Shown: positions 10,377-23,900 of the stretch, piece after piece | Numbering within the stretch: position 1 is the stretch's first letter | How the letters are laid out: every line of letters starts with the position of its first letter | DNA from: Hermodice carunculata | Lineage: Eukaryota > Annelida > Polychaeta > Eunicida > Amphinomidae | Direction of reading: 5' to 3' | Length of the DNA stretch: 64,000 nt | Assembly (NCBI GenBank): GCA_964020975.1 | Contig: CAXHWN010002684.1 | Coordinates: 1,020,932-1,084,931 of the forward strand | Made by a program: the position numbers and the translations under genes | Notes under the pieces: generated by a model | The model's input: only the letters and a program-made list of their open reading frames with translations | Told to the model about the DNA's origin: nothing | The model's database searches: none

Positions 10377-12513
10377 TGAACCATGCATGGGAGGGCCTAT
10401 GAATCTGGATACCAGTGTCCATAATATCTCATTTTAAGTAACAGGGACAAATCCCCGTTTGTGTTCCATAGTGCAGCGTTTTGTCAGCCAGATTACCCAG
10501 CTGTAGTTCCCCTCCAGCAGCCATTGCTGATCTTTGATGGCTGGTGTGGCTGCTTTTTGGGGTACATTAGAGGAGCAGTCTCATTGGCTAATGCAAAAAC
10601 AAGGGATGGTTGACTTTCATTGTTTTTTAAATTAGGAGGCTGTATTTTCCCTTGGGAAATAGTGAATGGTGCCATAGTGTAGACAGCAGTTATCCAGAAT
10701 TCTAATTAGACAGTTACAGTATACTCTCATATTTCGATGTAGTCACATCCCTCTGAACACACTGCATGGTAAAGGGCTAATTATGCAGATGAAGGCAAAT
10801 TTAATATTATGTTGAGGATACCCTACTGTATATGTATCAAAAGGTCTAATAAGTATATTTCTGTATAACAGTTGGGTGCTCATGAGACAAACTGGATTCT
10901 GGGTAATGTGCACTGGTGTCTATGGTAATCCATAATACTTGCAGTAGGGTACAGGTACATGTGTGCAGTGCAAAGGGATGCTCTTTCGTTTAGTTTTCAT
11001 GGGAAGGTTTGATACAAGACAGACATATGCCTACCATCTGATGGTTATATATTCCTAATAAATAAGTCAAAACGAGCATTTTTGTGCACATCTTTATGCA
11101 TGATGAAAGTGTCATTGCAGTATTATCCGTAACAAGTGTCAATGGAGAAAATTGAACTGTGGTTCATTTTTACACTTACTTTTCTAGTAGTGAAGCTATG
11201 CGTCATTAAAATTATTCAAAATTTGGACTGTTTTGCATTTTTTTAGTTTTCCATTGTCAGGAAACCACAGGGGAGGGACAGGGACACTAGAATGTTATAA
11301 GGACAGTAGAATATGATAAGGAAATGGTATCCTGAGATCAATGGATTTTCCATTTTGTGCATTGTAGCAGCAGTGGCCCTGACCAGTCTACAGACTTGTA
11401 CCCCAAGCAGCGGAATCAGTTCTACTGTTCTCCGTGGGCAAGTAGGAAATTTACTTTGTTGGTGGGCCAGGCAAAGCAAGTAGTCGTTGATGGTCAAGGG
11501 TTAATTTGGCCGGTTTTTGGTGCCTGTAAATTTCACCAGAAAACAAAGTGTATTGTTCAGATTTATCATTTTGCAGGTTTAGGCTGAAAACATTTAGGTT
11601 GCAAAGGTATGGAGATCACACAATGCAATCTGTACGTTCCATGTTTGATTTTGACTTTTATCAACATTTTCGTCCACTCACCCAGGTGTCAGAATAATAA
11701 TTTTTATGAACTGTCATTTCAGAATTGATCAGAGTGTAGCATTATATTTGAATACCATAGCATAAATCTTCCGTAGCAAGAAGTCAACTGGCATAGCATC
11801 CTATGAAACAAAACCTGTTTGGACTTTTACATCGGTCGCTAAAATTTACCCACAAGGAAGAAAATAAATTCACTCAATCATGTACATGCCATTATTCTCA
11901 TGTATCTGTGCATATGCAATGGTTTCTTGTATAAATCACCAAGAATGTGTATATACAATGGTTTCTTATATAAATTATCAGCAGGAATGTGCATTCCAGC
12001 TCGCTTACGCACCACAACTTCCAAAATTGGAGACCATTTAATTCGTGTGAATATTTCATTATTGCCAGAAGTAGACCTCAAGAACTCACCAATGTTTGGC
12101 ACGATCTTAATTATACTCTGCGTACCCCAAGCCATGAATTGTAGATTTGGGCAATCAAAATCCATATTTTATTATTCCTTTATATATTGATCCAAATTGA
12201 TAGACAGTTGCCTTGTTATTTCATGCATATCTGCGAAAAATGGGCGCAAACATACAACGTTTATACGTTTACTTAAGTTATGTGTGATCGAGAATATCTT
12301 GTTTGCTAAGACAAAGCATACGCTATCGTTACTGTGTGGGCGCTCCCTGGAGCGCAGTCTGACACGCGGAACAATAGTCTGTTAAGCAGACAAGAAAATA
12401 TCTAACAGACAACATACTTGCATATATGACATCATTGTCTTGCTTGAGTATTCATTTTTTTTTACAATTAAATCAAGGGGCAAAAAGTAAAACAAACTAT
12501 TAAATGTGTTAAA

Positions 12514-12536
12514 ATGTATGTATGTATGTATGTATG

Positions 12537-12623
<87 letters not shown>
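12514..12623. repeat. (TGTA)n(TA)n microsatellite
   Basis: About seven TGTA units followed by about 40 TA units, ending 16 bp before a strong splice acceptor. Confidence 0.95.
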
Positions 12624-12626
<3 letters not shown>

Positions 12627-12639
12627 TTTCTTTTTGCAG

Positions 12640-12811
12640 GATGCTCTTAAGTGCATACCAAGGAGCGGCAATTGACCACCAGGCGGCACCCAATTTAGTG
12701 AATAGGTCTGAGGAGTGTACGGTCACATGTGATACCAGTAGAGATGAATGCGAAATAGGTGGTGCTCCTCTGAACACAACCAACGGCAGGGAGAATATTA
12801 CAACCATGTGA
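12640..12811 (+). other. Possible terminal exon of the DMRT gene
   Basis: A near-ideal acceptor (pyrimidine run ending TTTTTGCAG) precedes 12640. Spliced from the phase-1 donor at 8757 it would read Gly-Cys-Ser-stop (stop 12648-12650), ending the protein at SSSSKTDGCS, with a 3' UTR to AATAAA at 13563. A different frame, ATG at 12641 to TGA at 12809-12811 (56 residues, [14 protein letters not shown]...), is open and looks moderately coding. It does not fit the known donor phase and would need an additional unseen exon. Neither reading is proven. Confidence 0.35.
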
Positions 12812-15530
12812 ATATGATGGGCATCATTTTTTTTGTGGACGCAATGATTAAAAATTAAGAAAAATATTTACTGGACATGTTGAGACGCTTTACGGATGTC
12901 AATTCCTGCGGGTCCACGAAAGAGCATGAATTTTAGAATAAGATGTTTAACGTTGCTGAACTTTGTTTTTTCTCTGTCAGCGTTTTGCTTAAAAGGACTA
13001 GTTAGACTAGGATTATTAATGATAATGATGTGCCGGAAACAGGCCCATAATTTTCTCCGTGATAAAGCAGGCAATATCAGCCAGAAGTTGTTCAAATCAA
13101 CATTTGCCCTATTGAAATGCAGAGAGGTAACACGATGCAAGGTCGGCTAATGTGGTGTGTCTGTACAGAGGTGAACATGCATCCATCGACGTCTTGTAGA
13201 AACTGCACAGAACCAAAGGAAATAATGTTATGTTTGTTTGTTCATATGTTCAGCATTGGGGCAAGACTTTCGGCTAGAAAACCATGTTTGTGAAAATAAA
13301 TGTTTTTGCCACATGTTCACGTGTTCAAAATCTCAATTCTGAATGATCATGATAGTGATAGTATAATTTGCATAAAGCTATATCTGTTTTTTTTTTGTAA
13401 ACGTGAAAAATGAAGTGTTTTAATGTGGAAGTGGATTAGCACAAGCGCACTTCAACATACCATACCCATTGGCTTTTCCTGTCTATCAAAATGTGCTCAT
13501 TGGGATAAAGATCATCACGGAAACCAACCATTTTTTGTGCTACGTTGCACAATTCTAATGTGAATAAAAAGAAATCTCTTGTGCTTTTCCCAATATTTCA
13601 CAGATTAAAAACAAGTGAATACTGATAGGCAATGAGGACCATGACAGAACAGGTGATTTTAGAGGCAAAAATAAGTCATCGAATAATCACTTGGGAGGGG
13701 AGGAGGAAGCCACGCTGCTCCATTTGCCATTTTGTGAGGTGATACAAATGCTCTACCATCAGGGGCATGCATCCCTCGCAAGCAAGCTCTTGTTGGATCA
13801 CATGGTGCTGAAAACTTTGCTGACAAGGTTGTTCAAAACAGGCTTCTTATGCTGGTACCCACTGTCATTTATCGTCCCTTTACAACAGAAAACGCAAAAG
13901 CACCAGAACTGGGAAAATTTTTAAAAATCACAAAGTGCTGATATTTAATTTAGCCAGGCCAAATAGGACGCTTTGGCCTGTAGAAGGGCCTTCACTTTCT
14001 CAGCCACAGAATGAAGCCGGTCTTTATGGTAACGAGGTAATTGCATCTAATATGATAGTTTGATCGTTTCAACGTGACAGGTATTGGCTCTAATTTTGTA
14101 AACACTCAGTACAAATTTGCGGTGTCTATTCTTCACACTTCCTGTCACAATAACAGCGACTGCAAAAAAAAATCTGGTCACTGAAATGGGCTGAAAAATA
14201 TAATCCATGGTGGCTTGGAGCAGAGCTGGGGCATCACTAGGTCACGGGAACTGCTGCCCTCATACAGAAGGCTTTGTTATCAGGATAACTTACACTGTTT
14301 AATGATAGTCAAGTCACATATTCTTTGGAAGTATCGCCCACAAGCAATACCACTTCTACATGCATATCTTTGATCCAGTTTTTGTGTATATCTTCCTCCC
14401 AATCAACTTAGTGGGGCTGTCTCCCAGTGTAGATATGTGACTCTGCTGCTGAGATTCAGACCTTTTTTCTCACTAACTCTATAATCTGTAAGTCCTCAAA
14501 GTGTCTCCAGGTTTTCAAAAATGGAACAATATAAGCGTAGCCCTTGGAAAATTCGACAGGTTCAAATTGAAGGATATTATCAATTACTAATTCATGAGCG
14601 TTCCTGCATACAACGTTAGTCAAAGTTTCTAAAATGCGGGCTCTGCACCCATGAATGGTTGCGTGTGGGGCTCGTGATGTCTGGCTTACCTTTGAACACT
14701 GCACCACGTCAGAACTTAACTCCGGTGTTTATCATTTCTTCTGCTACACAAGTAAGATTCATGACCTGTAACTGTCTGGTGAATTTTCTACTGGATAGAT
14801 AGAGGGAGGCCGTTTTCGTGAAATGTAATTCAGACTTATTTTTTCGTGAACTGTGAAACCAACAAAATTCTCATGAATCGTGAATTGCCTAATGCTCATA
14901 AAGCTTGATTCAGCATTTCAGTAAATTGAGATCTGTGAATTTACATTTCGTTCAATCGGGAATTGTGATATCAATACTTTGTCTCGTAAATTGTAAATAT
15001 CTATTGAAGTACCATTTTCACTTTGAGTTTTTCAAAGGTAACCCTTTTCTCCATATTGCGCAAAATGGGCCATCTGCCCCCCCCCCCCCCCCCGTTGAAT
15101 AGGAAGACCTATACTTGGTGTCTTGGTGTTCCATTTAACTATATTTTTCCTTTGTCAAGATTTCCAAGGAATTCCAGCAATTGGTCAATAGAAGACTTCA
15201 CTTTTAATGTATTTCATATCAGAGTTTTAACACTGCCTGATTATTATGTCAGTGTGTCAGCACAGACTTTCTTTTTTTCCAGAAATTGCTTCTTTCTGTC
15301 TTTCGTATTTACCAGCAACTTGTCCCACATTTCATTTGGACACTATTGTACTTACAAACTCCCTACTTGGTTTGATTATACCTCCATACATAGAATCTTG
15401 CATTTTCATTACGAGGAGTGAACAATTTGGAATTTATGCAAATTAGGGCCATTTGAATAACCACAACCCACAAACATGGTTCTGGTAGTCGGTGACATCT
15501 GGTAGCTGAAAAGTCCAGTTCAGGGTATGG
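12812..15530. other. Intergenic, no gene recognised
   Basis: Holds a candidate poly(A) signal AATAAA at 13563-13568, a C-run at 15077-15093, and at about 15230-15470 a segment homologous to 18680-19010. A reverse-strand open stretch at 14456-14707 has a plausible residue composition, but I recognise no family. Confidence 0.5.
15230..15470. repeat. Dispersed repeat, copy matching 18680-19010
   Basis: Shares ordered blocks with 18680-19010: a CAGCACAGACTTTC-like start, CATTTCATTTGGACAC, CTTGCATTTTCATTA, and a GAGGAGT...ATGCA.ATTAGGG end. Highly diverged, non-coding. Confidence 0.6.
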
Positions 15531-15975
15531 AAAAATTAAGAGGCAACAAGCTCGCTGTTAACAATCTGGTGATATTCTACCTGAGTGGAAAACAGCCAGG
15601 CTCACCCCAATCTACAAAGATAGGTCTTTGACTGATGTTAGTAACTATCGACCCATTTCAGTACTTCCCGTCACTATGAAAGTGTTAGAAAGAACTGCGC
15701 ACTATCAGCTTTATGAGTTTCTAACTCTCGAAAACTTAATCACCCCCATCAGTCTGGTTTTCGTAAATCTCATTCGACAACCACAGCCTAAAGTCATTTT
15801 TTAGACAAGATCCACCATGACATGGATAACGGCAGATGCTGTGGTGCCCTTTTCCTTGATTTGAAAAAAAAAAACCTTCGATACAGTAAACCATGACATT
15901 GTCCCTCAAAAGCTGGAAGGTTTCAGTGTCACAGGCACTGAACATCTTTGGTTTCATTCCTACCTCACAAATAGA

Positions 15976-16923
15976 ATGCAACAAACCGTCATTGGTGGAT
16001 CCCTGTCTGACCCCCGTACACTTACCTGTGAGGTCCCACAGGGATCCATCCTCGGCCCTCTCCTATTTATACTTTACATTAACTACCTTCCTGATAGTAT
16101 CACTAAATGCTGTGTCATGCTGTATGCAGATGACACTGCATTGTATTTCTCCCACCGTGACCCAGCTGAAAGAATCCTGAATATGGAGCTTGCCAGCATC
16201 TCCGATTGGTTCAAAGTAAACCGACTCACTCTGAATGCTGGCAAGACTAAGTTTATAATTTTTGGATCCTCTAAAAGGCTAACATCCACCCGTGAGTTAG
16301 TAATAAAGATTCTTAATGAAACCATTGAGCATGTGAAAGTGTTCAAATACCCTGGTGTACAACTTGACGGCACCCTGCTATTCTCCAACCATATTAATTG
16401 CATAGCCCGTAAAGTAAACAACAGACTGACAGTCCTTGGCAGGGCTTCTAAGTACCTGGATACTAAATTATTGTTGACTCTGTACAAGGCTTTGATTCTC
16501 CCCCATTTTGATTATAGTGACATTCTCTGGGATTCTTGTGCACAACAACTCGAGTCTAAATTTCAAATTCTTCAGAACAAAGCCTTGCGCATTGTCAACA
16601 AGACTGACCGACATACTGCAGTTTCAAACGTACATTGTATGCGCAGAATCCATTTCCTGCAAGATCAGCGAAATTTTCATACTAGTACGTTTATGTATAA
16701 AGCCCTCCGTGAGCGGGTACCCACATATATTAGCTCCAAATTCACCCTAGTTTCTGATCTACATGACCATGCCACAAGGTCAGCCTCAACCGGTCCTCTA
16801 CATATACCACCTAGCAGGACCAATTATGGTAAAAAAAAAAGACCGGATATCAGTCCAGGGTGCTATGGTGAGGAATTCCATTCCACTGCAGTTGAAATAT
16901 CAACCAGCTCTTCTTTTGTTTAA
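15976..16923 (+). pseudogene. LINE reverse transcriptase, longest open part
   Basis: RNA-directed DNA polymerase fragment, 315 codons, from the palm through thumb to the C-terminal region of a CR1/Jockey-type ORF2. The catalytic YADD is intact. The fingers lie upstream in interrupted frames, and the last ~45 residues continue in another frame to 16972 after an A-run slip. No endonuclease domain is present, so it cannot be autonomous. Confidence 0.9.
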
Positions 16924-17009
16924 AAACTGGTATCATAGGTCATATCCCCTTCCTTCAGCTCTTTTATCCTGATCTTAATATCAAAAATGTATCCCAGCCG
17001 GTTGAGGCT

Positions 17010-17130
<121 letters not shown>

Positions 17131-17423
17131 CAATGTGTAGCTTTCTTGCAATGTACGGTAGTATTGAATTCCATAGCTATATGATGCATATAGGCTATTT
17201 ATGTCAATTGTTTACTTGACTGTATAATTATGTTTTACCAGAGTCAGAGTTTTTAAGTGTTTGTATCATAACACTCTTTTTAATATTGTTCTTTTTTATA
17301 ATCATTCTATGCCATGTCATTCAAATTGTTTTACCATGTATCATCCAGGGCCTGGCGGAAGACCATTATTGCCATACTGAGCCAGTGACCCTGGTAACGG
17401 AACAAAAAAATCAAGTAAAAATT

Positions 17424-17426
<3 letters not shown>

Positions 17427-17480
<54 letters not shown>

Positions 17481-17482
17481 AT
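17427..17482. repeat. (AAAT)n tract, probable LINE tail
   Basis: About 14 AAAT units immediately after the LINE 3' UTR. The position fits a tail used in target-primed reverse transcription. Confidence 0.9.
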
Positions 17483-18679
17483 GGAAACCAACCTAAGATC
17501 AGGGAAAAGTAAAAATTTCTGTTTGAAGTGTTGCCTTGAGCATGAAACTTTGTATATGTGAAAAGCAAAACATGCAACTGAAGGAGCACACACATGTCAA
17601 TGTCACTATACCCTACAGCCCGTATGGTGGCTGGCAAAGGCGAGGAACTAGTCCTAGATGTAGGCTGTAGTATGTTCTGCAGTGTGGATGAAAATTTGCA
17701 GTTAGAAATGTACCCAGGGTGTCACACAGGCTATCTAAATCTACACCGCAAACAGTCAATGTACTCCTGTGCTTCTAGAATGATATGGAGATATTTTGGC
17801 CAAATAGAGAACTGCTGGATGATTCCCAATTTCCAAGGCACATTGAGGAGCTGGACACCAGTTTCAACAGTGACTGCATGGTTGAATGGTTTCCATGGCA
17901 ACTTACTGATCAGACCAAGAATAACTAATTATCTACTTGCAGTTATGCATGAAGCACACACACACACACACACACCTAGCACCACTAAGGAGGGGTCAGA
18001 CCAGTCACAAGGAAGGTAACATGTGTAATCCTTGCATTTACTTTATGTAAGGAAGCGTTTCAAATTGTTGGGATTTGCAGGCCAGTACGTTTGTCTGCAG
18101 AGCCACGGTGATTCCAGCGAACTTGACTGGCAGTCACTGGCTAATTATTGTGTGCCATCAGTGCACATTGGATAACTGTTCATACGCAGAAACTGCAATA
18201 CTAGGCATGATTATGCTTCCATGCAATTCTTTTTCATGAAGTTGGGCGACTGTTTTGAAATCTATGTAAATTAGGGCTATAAGTTGCTGCATTGTAAGTG
18301 ATGCTAATTAGGAGCAATTCAAATTTCATATCTTGAATATCTTCAAAACTAGACAGGGGAGGAGGTGCAGCTGCGGCAAGTACAACCAGATCAAAAGGTT
18401 TGATCAGCTTGTTTGTGCAATCATGGAGACGGTGTAGCAAAGCAGTCTGGGGTAGTCCCTTTACTGAAAGCACTGTTTCAGCCCGCTAGGCACGGCACCA
18501 AACCACTGTCTGCACATTGCTTCTTTAAGCTTTCCTGATTTTAGTGACAGTTAAGCTGGCCAGATACTTATATTTTCACCAGAGTTGTCTGCCATGTCTC
18601 TTACCAATATTAATATGATCAATCAAACCTTTTCGCTGAAGTTTTGACGTCTTCGTCTCAACTTTAACTGAATGGTTGT
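17483..18679. other. Intergenic, no gene recognised
   Basis: Only a CA microsatellite (17955-17975) stands out. The 141-codon open stretch at 17594-18019 runs through that microsatellite and shows no family motif. Confidence 0.5.
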
Positions 18680-19010
18680 TGAAATTGCCTGTTGTTAGCC
18701 TATTTGATTCCCTGTACTAAACTTCCCTTGCACGAACACCATTCGCAATTATTTCCAGAAAACAGAAAATTTTGCACTACAACTCCTAGTGCCATTTCAT
18801 CTTGTGATTCATTATGTCTGTGTGCCAACAGACATTCGGTCTTTCCTGAAATTCTTCTAATATTCTTTCTTCACCAACGACATTTCATTTGGACACAATT
18901 ATAAGACTCCAAACTCGGTATGGTCATACCTCCACACATGAGTCTTGCCTTTTCATTAAGAGGAGTACACATAATGAAAATTATGCAGATAAGGGTGATT
19001 AAAAAAATAA
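18680..19010. repeat. Dispersed repeat, copy matching 15230-15470
   Basis: Contains TCTGTGTGCCAACAGACATT, CATTTCATTTGGACACAATT and CTTGCCTTTTCATTA in the same order as the copy at 15230-15470. Confidence 0.6.
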
Positions 19011-19360
19011 AATTTGAATATCTACAAAATTATTTTAGGCAGAGGTGCCACTCCAACTTCAATGTCTAGGTTTATGCTGTAGACGTATCCAATGAATGAA
19101 CCACAAACAAAAGTAAATTTTTAATTTATGCTCATTAGGGCCACTTGAAAAGTTAAAATGTTGAATATCTCCAGAGACTTTGTCGGTAGATATGCCTTTC
19201 CAACTTAAATTGATAGGCTTGTCATGTAGATGCATCCAATAAACCACAAACAAGAGTAAAATTTTAATTTTGATAATAAGGGGCACATGAAAACTTAAAA
19301 GTTTTAATGTCTTCAAAACTATTATAGTATAGGTGGTGCCAATTCAACTTCAAAGTCGTA
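18970..19360. repeat. Tandem repeat, about three ~130-bp units
   Basis: Units share ATTAGGGCCA/AAGGGCAC, AAAACTTAAAA...GAATATCT, CCAACTT..AT and ATCCAAT.AACCACAAAC. Successive anchors are about 125-130 bp apart. Diverged. Confidence 0.65.
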
Positions 19361-19674
19361 GCATTTAAATTTATACAAATTTTGTGCGCTGATTTGCTTT
19401 GATGCAAATTTTTCTAGTTTGGCACATGTTTGCTCTCGCTAGTATAACATTAATTAACTACCCTGCAAAACTTTAAGCAGGGCACTGTAATTCAGAGCCG
19501 ATTTGGATCCAACAGCCTTTATTTTCCCATTTGCTACCCTTGAGGATTATTGAAAAATTAATAGTCTATTAATTGCTGTTAAAAATTTCAACAGATTTGG
19601 ATTCAACTTGCCTGTTGTGTACATTAGCTGTTTGCATGGGATATCGGTGTGCCCAGAGAAATGAATGGACGAGT

Positions 19675-19676
19675 GA

Positions 19677-19724
<48 letters not shown>

Positions 19725-19764
19725 AAAAGAAAGAAAGAAAGAACGAAAGAAAGAAAGAAAGAAA
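19675..19764. repeat. (GAAA)n microsatellite
   Basis: Slightly interrupted GAAA units, followed by TATGTCTGTGTTGGCACACT, a motif that also follows the second GAAA tract region near 20528. Confidence 0.95.
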
Positions 19765-19859
19765 ATATGTCTGTGTTGGCACACTGAGATAAAGATTAAA
19801 TGCTGCAACTTTTGTCCTTTGGTACTTCACATCCCATTAATCTTATGACTAGATGAAAA

Positions 19860-20279
19860 TTTCGAGGCACAAATATGACCTTGACGTTTGACCTTTAGAG
19901 GTCATACATCAATTACAAAAATGTTCATTGTTACAATAGCCACAATTTGAGCCCAACATGATCAAAATTTGATAAAAATTGACCAAATTATGGCTAGATG
20001 AATATTTCGAATGTCCAAATAACATTGACCTTTAACCTTCAGCTGCCCCAATTTGCATAGCCTAATTGTGAAGAATATGACCCCTCTTCAAGATGGCTGT
20101 CCAATGGAATGATAGATTTGTGGCCAATTTCTCCGGCAACAAACTTGAGAATGGATGCATTGGACAGGCACCATCAAAAGTGGCCTTTGACCTTGAAATA
20201 ACCTCTATCTGAAGTGAACTTAGGCCTAGACTTATAAAATTACATTTTGACCTAAAATTGACCTTTGACCTTGACATTT
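19860..20279. repeat. Degenerate GACCTTGACC-type repeat
   Basis: Recurring TGACCTTGAC.TTTGACC, ATGGCTAGATGAA.ATTTCGA and similar phrases show an old, diverged low-order repeat. No coding potential. Confidence 0.5.
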
Positions 20280-20281
20280 GA

Positions 20282-20341
<60 letters not shown>

Positions 20342-20342
20342 A
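20280..20342. repeat. (GAAA)n microsatellite
   Basis: About 15 perfect units directly before the second GTACG repeat copy. Confidence 0.95.
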
Positions 20343-20359
20343 CAGTACGCCTGTGTTAA

Positions 20360-20522
20360 GGGGGGTGAGGGGGGTTCAGTACGCTGGTACAGGTAATTAT
20401 TTTTCTGGAGTACGCAGTACGGAAAATAAAAATCTTTCAAAATTTTGGATAGTATGAAGTACGTAAAATAAGAGGGCTTCCAGTACGGTAAATAAAAAGC
20501 CCCAGTACGGGAAACCCCTTAC
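20360..20522. repeat. Dispersed GTACG-rich repeat, copy 2
   Basis: Homologous to 2676-2842 in the same order: GGTTCAGTACGCTGGTACAG, AATTATTTTT, GGATAGTA, AAGTACGTAAAATAAGAGGG, AAAAAGCCCCAGTACGG, GAAACCCCTTACCCAC. It lacks the doubled CCAGTACGC units of copy 1. It sits between a GAAA tract and the palindrome TCTGTGTTGGCACACAGA (20528-20545). Confidence 0.75.
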
Positions 20523-20559
20523 CCACTCTCTGTGTTGGCACACAGACGCAAAGAGGAGG

Positions 20560-20939
20560 AACGAAGGCAGCACTGCCACAGGCGGGGACCAGACATTGTG
20601 TTCGCGCCGATTCAGTGCTGCGCACACGGATATTTTAACCTCAGTAATACCCTGCTTATGTAAACAAAAGACCTGAAAGTAATTTGAACTCTGTTTCAAT
20701 CATTTCTCTTTTTTAAAAAAGGAGAAAAGCACAGGATGAATACAGATGGGATTATCCAACATTTAGACATGTTTATTCCTCTCCTGTCTGAAGCGCGTTT
20801 TTTTCCTCCCGCAGGAACTCGTTTGGTTTCCGGCTGTACAAATCTTGCATCGGAGAGGGAACCAGTGGATCATCGACAGGGAACCGGTATATCACAAAGC
20901 TGCACGCTGACTTCCGGTTGATATCCCAGCAGAGTCGCA
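20560..20939 (+). promoter_or_regulatory. Probable RBM42 promoter / 5' UTR
   Basis: CpG- and GC-richer than the surroundings. Contains CTTCCGG (20911-20917) and TTTCCGG (near 20825), matches to the ETS core often seen in housekeeping promoters. A pyrimidine run ending CCCGCAG at 20814 could be a 5' UTR splice acceptor. The transcription start cannot be placed from sequence. Confidence 0.45.
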
Positions 20940-20992
20940 ATGGAGTCGTATCCTGACCAAGGTTTGAAAGATTTGGAGGCGGAGATGAACCG
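20940..20992 (+). CDS. RBM42: RBM42, exon 1 (N-terminus)
   Basis: Encodes MESYPDQGLKDLEAEMN plus two bases of Arg. The KDLEAEMNRFEAEI motif formed with exon 2 matches the conserved start of RBM42 (human KEMEAEMALFEQEV). The ATG has purine at -3 and G at +4. The donor CCG/GTACGG after 20992 leaves phase 2, exactly complemented by exon 2. The longer open frame past the donor is intronic read-through. RBM42 is a nuclear/cytoplasmic RRM protein reported to bind hnRNP K and to act in stress-related RNA handling and splicing. Confidence 0.88.
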
Positions 20993-23900
20993 GTACGGTC
21001 AACCAATGAGTGGACTCAGTTTGCTGTGCACTGCCAATGGCGTAGATCTTGTCTGCATTGGTATCGTGTGGCCGTTTCAATGTGTTTTGGATTGTGAGTG
21101 TGTCTCACAGTCTGACAGCACGAGATATACAATGTCACTGTCACTGACACTGTAGGCCTAGGCTGGCATGTGTGTAGAGCACACACGATGGTTAACACGT
21201 CTTTCACCACTCACACACAATCAACATCCATCACATTTGTCTTGTAATGCCACAGTGACAGCTCAATTACCTACATCTGTCAGTGACATCGAGTTTCGGA
21301 GAACATCGACATCGTTTGCTACGTGAAGACACTCTAGTCTAGTACACTGTAGTGGTGATGATACAGTCGCCTATTTCTCTCCCTTTCGTCAATTCATGGA
21401 CACTTAAATTTGAAATTAAGAGAGGTAGAATGATATCAGACTCTGATTCAGAGACAAGTAACTGCAAGATGTCAAGAACATATAGAAAATGTAAATTTTT
21501 CACAAAAAGGAATATATTGAAGTTATTAATGGTGAAACCCAATTTTTTAGTCGAACGTCACCAGTTCCAAGACAAGAGAGTCCACAACAGCCAACTAAAA
21601 GCATTCTCTAGACATGGGCGAACAAAACAAAATTTTAGTTTTTGGTAAACTCATGACGGTGATTTAATCCAGTTTATTGCACACTTTTGTGCTGAGGCTT
21701 TCCAAATTTTGGGATATGACCTGACCACACCTATACATATATAAATGTAATATTAAAATTAGCCCTGGAGTAGCCAAGATATTTGCATGCTTTTCTGATA
21801 GCAGCTGGCTAAAACAGGCACCCTGTTTAAAATCCAGGTTTTACACATGGCATGGGACTGCACCATGGCAGGTAATATCAGCCTACCCACATTGACTGTC
21901 CCCTGCCTTGTGACAATATGTGGGTCATTCCATGTCTGCCAGCAGCTGCTATGGTGCTACAGTCATATCCTGGTACACCTTGCGGCAGGTTAGGTCGCTT
22001 CAATATAGCGGCCATATTGCGCGATAGTTACAGTAACGTATGACTGGAGTATTCACAAGCTACATTGACAGTCTGCTGCAAAGTTCCTGACTGTAAGTCA
22101 GATACAAGAAAACTGGGAAAATAACCCATGTGCAAGTATACAAGAACAATGGCTTAATTGGCCTGTTAGTAGCTGAATACACAAGTCCCGTCCCAATGGT
22201 CTTGCCTGATGTCCTGGGGGTGTGTGGGTATTTTACAAAGAAATACTCTAGGAGTATGTACATTTTCCCTAAAAACTGCCCACAGAAACCAGGGATACAC
22301 TTTGTATGAAAAATGCTGAAAAGAAAGTTTTTCAGTCACACTTAATTCTTTACATGCTTAAATTATGAAATGCCCAGTCAATGGTGGAATACATACTTTA
22401 TTCAAATTTATCAAAGTTTGCAGGACTTTCTATTGTACTTTATGTTCACTCATGCATTTCACACACATACACTATTGGATAAATACCCCAGGTTGCAAGG
22501 TGTAATTTTCCACAGTTTTGGTCCAAAGAAAGACAAACAGAATAGATCAGAGTGGTTGAATCTGGTGAGAAGACAAGAAGATATGAATTCAGGCAAATTT
22601 GACAGAATTTGGTCAAGACATTTTGTTATGGTGAAGGTCTGACACCAGAACAGCCATGTCCATGTTATTTCCATTTAACAACTGGAAGATTGCAGAAAAA
22701 CAAACACACAACAAATCTATGGCCGAGAAAAAGTAACCTAGCCAGCTATGTAGGAAGGAAAAGTCCCGCAAAGAAGCATGCAAAATGCTCTGTTCACTAA
22801 ACTTTCTTTTTTGTCTTTGAAATTTTCCCCCAGTCCACTATTCACTTTGCATGCTTTTAAAGGCAAATATAATACTGAAGGGCATGCTTTTAAAGGTAAA
22901 TATGACACAGAAGGGCATGTATTTGGGAATTAATTACTTGTCAACTCTCCATATTTCGGTGCGAGACTTCCGATCTTTGACCTGTCTCCCACCTTCCTGA
23001 TCAGGTTTTATATTTGGACGATGCTATTGTCAGTGTACCGTGGCGACAAAAGACTGTTCTAAAATCACAGTGTAAACCGTGACTGCTCCCCACTTCTTCC
23101 ACATCTGAAAATCCAGTGAAAATCGTGGAAACTTTGTGATGTTTAAAACAGAAAAATATGTGCACCAAATTTGTTGCACAGAAAAAGTAGTGCAATGGGT
23201 GATGATAAATAGACTTACATGTCAAGCACATCGTGATTCAGAGAGTACATCAGGACTCCAAATACAACAACAGTAATGCAGTTTGTACTTTCCATGAGTA
23301 GAATTCCAGATTTCTTGAAACATTAGTTCCCAAAATGATGCCTTCGAGACCAAAAAGCATGTCCACAAGCCATGGGCATGTATAAGTCCAATAATTGGCC
23401 TTTAAATAACTTCTATTCATGCTGTTTTGCAAAATTAATGTGCATTACAACCATCACCACAAATAGTACCAGGTCAACTATACTGTACAGAGTACAAGTT
23501 CATAGCAAACCAAAAGAATATATATTAAAGCATTACAGCTGAGCTCTATGCACAAAAAGTGCATCTTGAAAATTAAAATGTATGAAAGCACTACAGCTAA
23601 TCATAATACATGTACACAAAAAAGTGCATCTTGAAAGTTAAAAACTTGAACTTGTATAACTCCTACAATTGATGTGCAACTCACAGCCATCATCTTACGG
23701 CTGCTATTCTTCCCACACAAGCATGCTGTAGAGGATGATTAAAAGAATCCAAAGGTGAAAAGGGCAGTTGATTTTTAAAATGAGTGAGATGATATTCTAA
23801 CTAACACAATTAATACAAGTTAGTATATCATCTCATCATTAATAAGCATAGCAAAGAGACAACTAAAAACATACATGATTCTATTTAATGTAGTTTATTA

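Larger units (their letters stand above)
8811..12639. other. Intergenic DNA or last DMRT intron
   Basis: No coding exon seen. Contains a 21-bp-arm hairpin (10319-10376) and a TGTA/TA microsatellite (12514-12623). No AATAAA closely follows the 8810 stop, which mildly favours a downstream terminal exon. Confidence 0.55.

Noticed and set aside
12382-12807. 141-codon reverse-strand ORF
   Set aside because: Poly(Ile-Tyr) from the TA microsatellite; its remaining parts have no family features and oppose a good + strand acceptor.
14456-14707. 83-codon reverse-strand ORF with protein-like composition
   Set aside because: No recognisable motif, splice context or neighbour support; kept only as a note.
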